Shown one piece after another: positions 6,852 to 11,188 of a stretch of 11,188 bases of DNA; position 1 is the stretch's first letter; each line of letters opens with the position of its first letter. The DNA lies in NCBI GenBank assembly GCA_900769055.1, contig CAAGFF010000062.1, forward strand, positions 1 through 11,188, read 5' to 3'. Made by a program: the position numbers and the translations under genes. The stretch is from an uncultured Prevotella sp. (GTDB lineage Bacteria; Bacteroidota; Bacteroidia; Bacteroidales; Bacteroidaceae). The notes under the pieces are model-generated. The model saw nothing but the letters and a program-made list of their open reading frames with translations. It did not search any database and had not been told where the DNA came from.

Positions 6852-8254
6852 TCGTCCATCTGGAAGAGCGGGTCCTCGGGCATTACCATTACCGGTTTCT
6901 GTCCGTACTCCCTGAGCAGGTTCTCGGGAACATATTTCCTGTCAACGACGAGGCGGAACATGTACTCATTGAACCAGCTGCCGGTCATGATGAGGCATCC
7001 GCGCTGCCCGTAGTCGGGTCCCCATGAGTTCTCTACTTTCCACTTCACGGGCTTGCCGTTGGCGTCGAGGTCTACGGCTGTGAGCGTCATGGCGTGTGTG
7101 GAGCCGCTGTCGAAGGTGGCTATCCGCTGTGCCTTGTCCATGGCGAATGTCGTGGAGAATAGCGAGCCGTAGTCGTAGTTGTTGAGGTCAAGGAGTCCGC
7201 GTTTGCGGTCGAGCTGCTTGCCCACGTCGTAGCTGCTGTATAGCTTGCGCCCGTCCTTGAGCGACGCTATGGCCAGAGTGGCAATCTCGTCCATCGGCAG
7301 GTTGAGGTACTTCCAGTTGTGCCCGTCGTATGTGTGGCGGTCGTACTCCACCTCGTAGGTCTTGTGGTACGGTCTTCTCGGGTCGTTCATCACCATGATG
7401 AATGAGCCGTTGATGGGTCCGCCGACAGTCTCGCGATAGAACTCCATGGGCGTGTACTTCCTTGGCTCGCCAACAGCTTTTCCGCTCTTGTCCCTGAAGA
7501 CGTATGTGAACTCGCTGACAGGCTGTCCGAGAGTCAGGCAGAGCATGTTGTAAACCGTAGTGAGCATCTGTGTCTTGCGCTGGGCTATGGCCTTGGCGTT
7601 CTTGCCGTTGGCAACCATGTCGCGCAGCTCCAGTCCGAACTCGCGCAGCTTGCTTGCCACCAGTCTTGACATTCTGGAGGTGTTCTCGGCAGAATATGTC
7701 TCAGGCATCACGCTCTTGGGCACCAGGCCGTACTTGTCGGCAAGGTCGGCAACGCCGCAGAATGTTCCTCCGTCGCCAATGGGGCTCTTGAAGAAGAACT
7801 GCACGCGCGGGTCGTCGATGGGCTTCGCGGCGCAGTCGATGACGCCCTGCAGCATGAGGTTTGCTTTCTCAAGCTGGTCGTAGAAGAACAGGTAGTCGTG
7901 CGAGAACTCCACGTCCAACGAGTCGCCATGCTGCTTGGCGAAGTTTGCCCTGAGGACGTTGAAGCCCGAGAACATCCAGCAGCGTCCGCTGCTCTTCTGG
8001 TCTGAGATGCTCTGGGTGGCGGTCTCTACGGAGAAATGCGTGTCCACGGCTCCCTGATTGGCATGGTTTCTGGCGATGTCGTCGATGCTGTTGGCGGCGA
8101 TGGCGTTGAAGAGTGCCTTTCCGGCAGTGTTGCCGGCCTCTGCTTTCCTGATGTCGTCGAGCATCTGCTGCGAGATGCCTCCGTCTCTTGTCTGTGCCCC
8201 CAGGCCGAGAGCCATGCTCAGGCCGAGAGCTAAAATAATAGTCCTGTTGTTCAT
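6848..8254 (-). CDS. Secreted C1-family cysteine peptidase (bleomycin hydrolase/PepC-like)
   Basis: This 468-residue protein starts at ATG 8254 with a clear signal peptide (MNNRTIILALGLSMALGLGA, then Q). A longer open frame reaching 8344 is rejected because it would cross the promoter and bury the signal peptide. The papain-type catalytic set is complete: Gln86 and Cys92 in DQKSSGRCWMFS, His387 in STHAMTLTAVD, and Asn409 in VENSWGPDYG. The spacing and the helical insert between Cys and His match the bleomycin hydrolase/aminopeptidase C (C1B) branch. Unlike the cytosolic bacterial PepC, this one should be exported to the periplasm or surface, where it probably trims peptides for nutrition. It leads a two-gene operon with the metallophosphoesterase and has its own promoter at 8292-8323. 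The substrate range is unknown. Confidence 0.92.
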   Translation of the reverse strand: MNNRTIILALGLSMALGLGAQTRDGGISQQMLDDIRKAEAGNTAGKALFNAIAANSIDDIARNHANQGAVDTHFSVETATQSISDQKSSGRCWMFSGFNVLRANFAKQHGDSLDVEFSHDYLFFYDQLEKANLMLQGVIDCAAKPIDDPRVQFFFKSPIGDGGTFCGVADLADKYGLVPKSVMPETYSAENTSRMSRLVASKLREFGLELRDMVANGKNAKAIAQRKTQMLTTVYNMLCLTLGQPVSEFTYVFRDKSGKAVGEPRKYTPMEFYRETVGGPINGSFIMVMNDPRRPYHKTYEVEYDRHTYDGHNWKYLNLPMDEIATLAIASLKDGRKLYSSYDVGKQLDRKRGLLDLNNYDYGSLFSTTFAMDKAQRIATFDSGSTHAMTLTAVDLDANGKPVKWKVENSWGPDYGQRGCLIMTGSWFNEYMFRLVVDRKYVPENLLREYGQKPVMVMPEDPLFQMDE

Positions 8255-8291
8255 TATCGTAATAAAAGATTTGTTTGTCCTATCTATGCCG

Positions 8292-8323
8292 CAAAAATAA
8301 CAATAAAAGGCGAGCCACGCAAT
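8292..8323 (-). promoter_or_regulatory. Promoter of the C1 peptidase operon
   Basis: Read on the - strand, ATTG (8323-8320) is followed after 20 bp by TATTTTTG (8299-8292), which fits the TAnnTTTG -7 element with a near-match -33. Transcription should start near 8285, leaving about 30 nt before the ATG at 8254. This supports the shorter start for the peptidase, because the extended reading frame would begin upstream of the transcript. Confidence 0.65.
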
Positions 8324-8349
8324 TAAATTCCGAAAAAAAGTCATTTTCC

Positions 8350-8380
8350 TTTGCCACTAAATATATTTGCAGTATCTTTG
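8350..8380 (+). promoter_or_regulatory. Promoter for dxs, with a leader of about 455 nt
   Basis: TTTG (8350-8353), 19 bp, then TATCTTTG (8373-8380) is a full match to the Bacteroidetes consensus. Transcription would start near 8387. The dxs start codon is at 8842, so the leader would include the heptamer array and the whole inverted-repeat element. I see no better promoter nearer to dxs. This promoter and that of the peptidase are divergent and do not overlap. Confidence 0.7.
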
Positions 8381-8400
8381 CGGGGGAATTTGGACGAGGG

Positions 8401-8498
8401 TCAAAGGATTAAGGTCTAAGGTCTAAGGACTAAGGACTAAGGTCTAAGGTCGAAGGTTGTGGGGCTAAGGTCAAAGGTCTAAGGACTAAGGTCTAAGG
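8401..8498 (+). repeat. Array of 14 in-phase heptamers, consensus WCTAAGG
   Basis: Fourteen consecutive 7-bp units run without a phase break from 8401: TCAAAGG, ATTAAGG, two TCTAAGG, two ACTAAGG, TCTAAGG, TCGAAGG, TTGTGGG, GCTAAGG, TCAAAGG, TCTAAGG, ACTAAGG, TCTAAGG. The same heptamers occur at the end of the barrel gene (5500-5527). The array lies inside the expected dxs leader. Such arrays can change length by slippage, so copy number may vary between strains. Confidence 0.85.
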
Positions 8499-8796
8499 TC
8501 GCACCCTAAATGTGGGGACGCATGCAATGCGTCCGCAAGCAACGAAGGTAACATCCTCACTATGCACATGATGGGCACCTGCGCACCCATCAGGACCTCT
8601 CCGAGGTCCCCACAGCTCACACAGGCAGGACAATTCGCAGGATGCGGAGAGCTTCCCTCCCTTTTGGGCAATGTTCCGATTAAGCGAGAGCAATGGGAAA
8701 CTGGTTTTCCTATTGCCGAGCAGAAGGAACTTCGCTGAAGGCAACTGGGCTGGGGGAGAGGTTTTTGCATGCGTCCCTACATTTAGGGTGCGACCT
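8496..8796. mobile_element. Non-coding element of about 300 bp with 31-bp terminal inverted repeats (MITE-like)
   Basis: The ends 8496-8526 and 8766-8796 are reverse complements over 31 bp with a single mismatch (left end begins AGGTCGCACCCTAAATG). The interior holds hairpins at 8516-8534 (8-bp stem), 8569-8592 (TGATGGG/CCCATCA) and 8593-8609 (GGACCTC-TCC-GAGGTCC), and the 110-bp core (8652-8760) shared with the barrel-gene insertion. No credible protein is encoded. The element is flanked by heptamer-type repeats in opposite orientation on its two sides. It resembles a transposase-less element or a large palindromic repeat. No target duplication could be identified because the flanks are themselves repeats. 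Confidence 0.75.
8652..8760 (-). repeat. Second copy of the ~110-bp dispersed core repeat
   Basis: This stretch matches the reverse complement of 4138-4247 with about 16 mismatches and one indel by eye. Both copies stay open when read as NGKLV...RNFAEGNW...GGE, in this copy on the + strand. This open reading makes the dxs frame appear to start at 8671. I regard the shared peptide as a by-product of the repeat and not as a gene, although translation is not excluded. Confidence 0.75.
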
Positions 8797-8831
8797 CAAA
8801 CCCTGAAACCTCAAACCCTGAAACCTCAAAT
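8794..8831. repeat. 15-bp tandem repeat, two and a half copies, before dxs
   Basis: CCTCAAACCCTGAAA occurs at 8794-8808 and 8809-8823, followed by CCTCAAAT at 8824-8831. Read on the other strand these are TTTGAGG and TTTCAGGG units, so this array mirrors the heptamer array on the far side of the element. It ends 10 bp before the dxs start codon, where a ribosome would bind. Confidence 0.75.
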
Positions 8832-8841
8832 TATTTACGAG

Positions 8842-10725
8842 ATGACAGAAGAAGAGAAATACGAATTGCTGAGCAAGATAGAATATCCTGCCGACCTGAG
8901 GAAACTGGACATAGACCAGCTGCCGCAGCTCTGTGACGAGCTGAGGCAGGACATCATTGAGGAGGTGTCGGTAAATCCCGGACACTTCGCCTCAAGCCTC
9001 GGCGTGGTGGAGATAACCGTAGCCTTGCACTATGTCTTCAACACTCCCGACGACAGGATAGTGTGGGACGTAGGCCATCAGGCATACGGCCACAAGATAC
9101 TGACGGGACGGCGCAGGCAGTTCTGCACCAACCGCATGCTGCACGGCATACGCCCGTTCCCGTCGCCCGCCGAGAGTCCATACGACACCTTCCCGTGCGG
9201 GCATGCCTCGAACTCCATATCGGCAGCACTGGGCATGGCCGTAGCGGCAAAGGCCGAGGGCAACGGCAGGCATGTGGCGGCAGTCATTGGTGACGGCGCC
9301 ATGAGCGGAGGTCTGGCTTTTGAGGGGCTGAACAACGTGTCGTCGACACCCAACAACCTGCTCATAATCCTCAACGACAACGACATGTCCATTGACCGTG
9401 CCGTGGGAGGAATGGAGAAATACCTGCTCAACCTCGACACCAACGAGACATACAACCGCCTGCGCTTCAAGGCATCGAGGTGGCTGCACTCGAAAGGCTA
9501 CCTGAACGACGACCGCCGCAAGGGGCTGATAAGGCTCAACAACGCCCTGAAGAGTGCGCTGAGCCATCAGCAGAACATCTTCGAGGGCATGAACATCAGG
9601 TACTTCGGACCGTTCGATGGCCACAACGTGAAGGAGATTGTCAGGGTGCTCAGGCAACTGAAGGACATGACAGGCCCGAAGCTGCTGCACCTGCACACCG
9701 TCAAGGGAAAAGGCTACAAGCCTGCTGAGGAGAGCGCGACCGTATGGCACGCACCGGGCAAGTTCGACCCGAAGACGGGTGAGCGCATGGTGGACAGTGC
9801 CGACGGCAGGCCACCGAAATACCAGGACGTTTTCGGACATACGCTGCTGGAGCTGGCTGAGAAAAACCCGAAGATTGTGGGCGTGACTCCAGCCATGCCT
9901 ACGGGATGTTCGATGAACATCATGATGAAGGCTATGCCCGACCGTACGTTCGATGTGGGAATAGCCGAGGGCCACGCCGTGACATTCTCGGCAGGCATGG
10001 CCAAGGATGGGCTGATACCATTCTGCAACATCTACAGCTCGTTTGCACAGAGAGCCTACGACAACATCATTCATGACATGGCACTGCCTGGCTTCCACGT
10101 GGTGCTTTGCCTTGACAGGGCAGGACTGGTGGGCAAGGACGGCCCCACCCACCATGGTGCCTTCGACATGGCATTCCTAAGAGCCGTGCCCAACCTGACG
10201 ATAGCCTCGCCCATGGACGAGCACGAGCTGCGGAAAATGATGTATACGGCACAGCTGCCCGGAATGGGGGGCTTCGTAATAAGATATCCCAGAGGGCGCG
10301 GAGTGCATGCTGACTGGCGATGCGAGCTGGAGGAACTGCCCGTAGGACGCGGAAGGCTCGTCAGTCCCGGTAGCCGTGTGGCCGTGCTTACCATAGGCCC
10401 CATAGGCAACGACGTGGCAGAGGTCATAGCCTCCATGGACGGGAAGCCGGCACACTACGACATGAGATTCCTGAAGCCCTTGGACGGCCAGCTGCTGAGA
10501 GAGGTGGCGGAGAACTTCGAGCGGATAGTGACCGTAGAGGACGGGGTGCGCAACGGCGGACTCGGCTCGGCGGTGACAGAGTGGCTGAACGACAATGGCT
10601 ACCAGAAGCCCGTGACACGACTCGGACTGCCCGACAACTTCGTTGAGCACGGCACGGTGAGGGAGCTGAGGGAAATTGTCGGACTTGACAAGGACAGTAT
10701 AAGGAGGAGCATAAATATACAATAG
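8842..10725 (+). CDS. dxs: 1-deoxy-D-xylulose-5-phosphate synthase
   Basis: This 627-residue enzyme condenses pyruvate and glyceraldehyde 3-phosphate to DXP using thiamine diphosphate, the first step of the MEP isoprenoid pathway, which also feeds thiamine and pyridoxal synthesis in many bacteria. Family landmarks are in order: GHFASSLG (47-54), WDVGHQAYGHKILTGRR (75-91), the thiamine-diphosphate motif GDGAMSGG...NDND (150-181), AEGHAVTFSAGMA with the catalytic Glu376, FAQRAYD (401-407) and DRAGLVGKDGPTHHG (425-439). The C-terminal domain is complete. The start at 8842 gives the usual length and a normal N-terminus. The frame is open back to 8671, but those 57 extra codons are repeat sequence. 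The stop lies 7 bp before trkA, so the two are probably cotranscribed from the promoter at 8350-8380. Confidence 0.95.
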   Translation: MTEEEKYELLSKIEYPADLRKLDIDQLPQLCDELRQDIIEEVSVNPGHFASSLGVVEITVALHYVFNTPDDRIVWDVGHQAYGHKILTGRRRQFCTNRMLHGIRPFPSPAESPYDTFPCGHASNSISAALGMAVAAKAEGNGRHVAAVIGDGAMSGGLAFEGLNNVSSTPNNLLIILNDNDMSIDRAVGGMEKYLLNLDTNETYNRLRFKASRWLHSKGYLNDDRRKGLIRLNNALKSALSHQQNIFEGMNIRYFGPFDGHNVKEIVRVLRQLKDMTGPKLLHLHTVKGKGYKPAEESATVWHAPGKFDPKTGERMVDSADGRPPKYQDVFGHTLLELAEKNPKIVGVTPAMPTGCSMNIMMKAMPDRTFDVGIAEGHAVTFSAGMAKDGLIPFCNIYSSFAQRAYDNIIHDMALPGFHVVLCLDRAGLVGKDGPTHHGAFDMAFLRAVPNLTIASPMDEHELRKMMYTAQLPGMGGFVIRYPRGRGVHADWRCELEELPVGRGRLVSPGSRVAVLTIGPIGNDVAEVIASMDGKPAHYDMRFLKPLDGQLLREVAENFERIVTVEDGVRNGGLGSAVTEWLNDNGYQKPVTRLGLPDNFVEHGTVRELREIVGLDKDSIRRSINIQ

Positions 10726-10732
10726 AGGACTT

Positions 10733-11188
10733 ATGAAGATAATCATCATAGGAGCATACGCCATAGGCACGCATCTGGCAAGGCTGCTGTCGCGCAACAA
10801 CGATGACATAACCATCATCGATGATGACGGCGAGCGGCTGGCGCAGATTGGCTCCGACTTCGACCTTATGACAATGGAGGCATCGCCGTCGAGCATCAAC
10901 ACCCTGACAGATGCCGGGGCGGCGGCTGCCGACCTCTTCATCTCCGTCACGCCGTCGCAGAGCCTGAACATCAACACCTGCATCATCGCACATGCACTGG
11001 GAGCAAGCAAGACAGTGGCCAAGATTAACGATGCCGAGTTTGCGGCCGAGGACAAGAAGGCTTTCTTCAGGAGGCTGGGCATTGACGAGCTGATTTATCC
11101 CGAGATACTTGCTGCCCGAGACATCATCAGCGGACTGAAGATGTCGTGGGTGCGCCAGCGATGGGACGTGCATGACGGGGCGCTGGTG
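10733..11188 (+). CDS. trkA: Trk potassium uptake regulator TrkA, N-terminal part (cut by window end)
   Basis: The first 152 codons are present and the frame is open to the window edge. The N-terminus MKIIIIGAYAIGTHLARLLS is a Rossmann (RCK/TrkA_N) beta-alpha unit, followed by ITIIDDD (27-33) with the acidic residue that binds the NAD ribose, and ADLFISVTPSQSLNI (66-80). TrkA is the cytosolic NAD(H)-binding regulatory subunit of the Trk potassium channel-transporter. The usual GxGxxG reads GAYAIG here, with Tyr9 in place of the second Gly. The gene starts 7 bp after dxs. In Bacteroidetes the order dxs-trkA-trkH is expected, so trkH may follow outside the window. Full length should be about 450 residues. 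Confidence 0.88.
   Translation, partial: MKIIIIGAYAIGTHLARLLSRNNDDITIIDDDGERLAQIGSDFDLMTMEASPSSINTLTDAGAAAADLFISVTPSQSLNINTCIIAHALGASKTVAKINDAEFAAEDKKAFFRRLGIDELIYPEILAARDIISGLKMSWVRQRWDVHDGALV

Noticed and set aside
8255..8344. Upstream extension of the C1 peptidase to an ATG at 8344
   Set aside because: It would place 30 residues before a clear signal peptide and run through the -33/-7 elements at 8292-8323, so it would not be on the transcript.
8401..8498. Possible CRISPR array
   Set aside because: The units are 7 bp and directly contiguous, with no unique spacers and no cas genes nearby.
8486..8770. Short minus-strand open frames within the inverted-repeat element
   Set aside because: They consist of hairpin and repeat sequence, show no domain, and would start or end within the terminal repeats.
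8992..10155. Long antisense open frame opposite dxs (387 residues)
   Set aside because: It lies wholly within the confident dxs gene, has low-complexity His/Val/Arg-rich translation, no recognisable motif and no promoter. It is a codon-bias shadow.

Overview
The window looks like a chromosomal segment of a Bacteroidales bacterium, most probably Prevotellaceae. The evidence is the promoter style (TTTG, 19-20 bp, TAnnTTTG, seen three times), the lack of strong Shine-Dalgarno sequences, a GLPGLI-family protein beside a CarboxypepD_reg/plug outer-membrane barrel, and a dxs-trkA pair. The genus is inferred from gene content and was not tested by any search. No tRNA, rRNA, CRISPR array, integrase or transposase gene was seen.

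Layout. Positions 1-448 are a non-coding, repeat-rich leader: a terminator-like hairpin, an inverted repeat, 19-bp and 11-bp tandem repeats, then a good promoter and a palindrome just before the first gene. Positions 449-5511 hold a tightly packed four-gene operon on the + strand: a BlaI/MecI-type repressor, an M56 (BlaR1-like) membrane metalloprotease, a GLPGLI-family exported protein, and a TonB-receptor-like outer-membrane barrel. The likely logic is that the protease senses an envelope signal and relieves repression by the BlaI protein, so that the exported protein and barrel are made. Positions 5512-5639 are a convergent intergenic region made of heptamer repeats in opposite orientations. 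On the - strand, a secreted C1-family (bleomycin-hydrolase/PepC-like) cysteine peptidase (6848-8254) and a membrane-anchored metallophosphoesterase (5640-6851) form a two-gene operon with a 4-bp overlap. Positions 8255-8841 form a divergent intergenic region with a promoter for each side. The dxs side carries a 14-copy heptamer array and a roughly 300-bp non-coding element with 31-bp terminal inverted repeats. On the + strand from 8842 are dxs (1-deoxy-D-xylulose-5-phosphate synthase) and the start of trkA, which runs off the window.

The most notable feature is a web of related non-coding repeats. One core of about 110 bp occurs both inside the dxs leader element and, inverted, in frame inside the barrel gene. 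Heptamer arrays occur at three places. The 3' ends of both convergent genes, including their stop codons, lie in repeat sequence. The protein-coding genes are ordinary family members. The repeats and the BlaI/M56-controlled envelope operon are the parts that deserve a second look.
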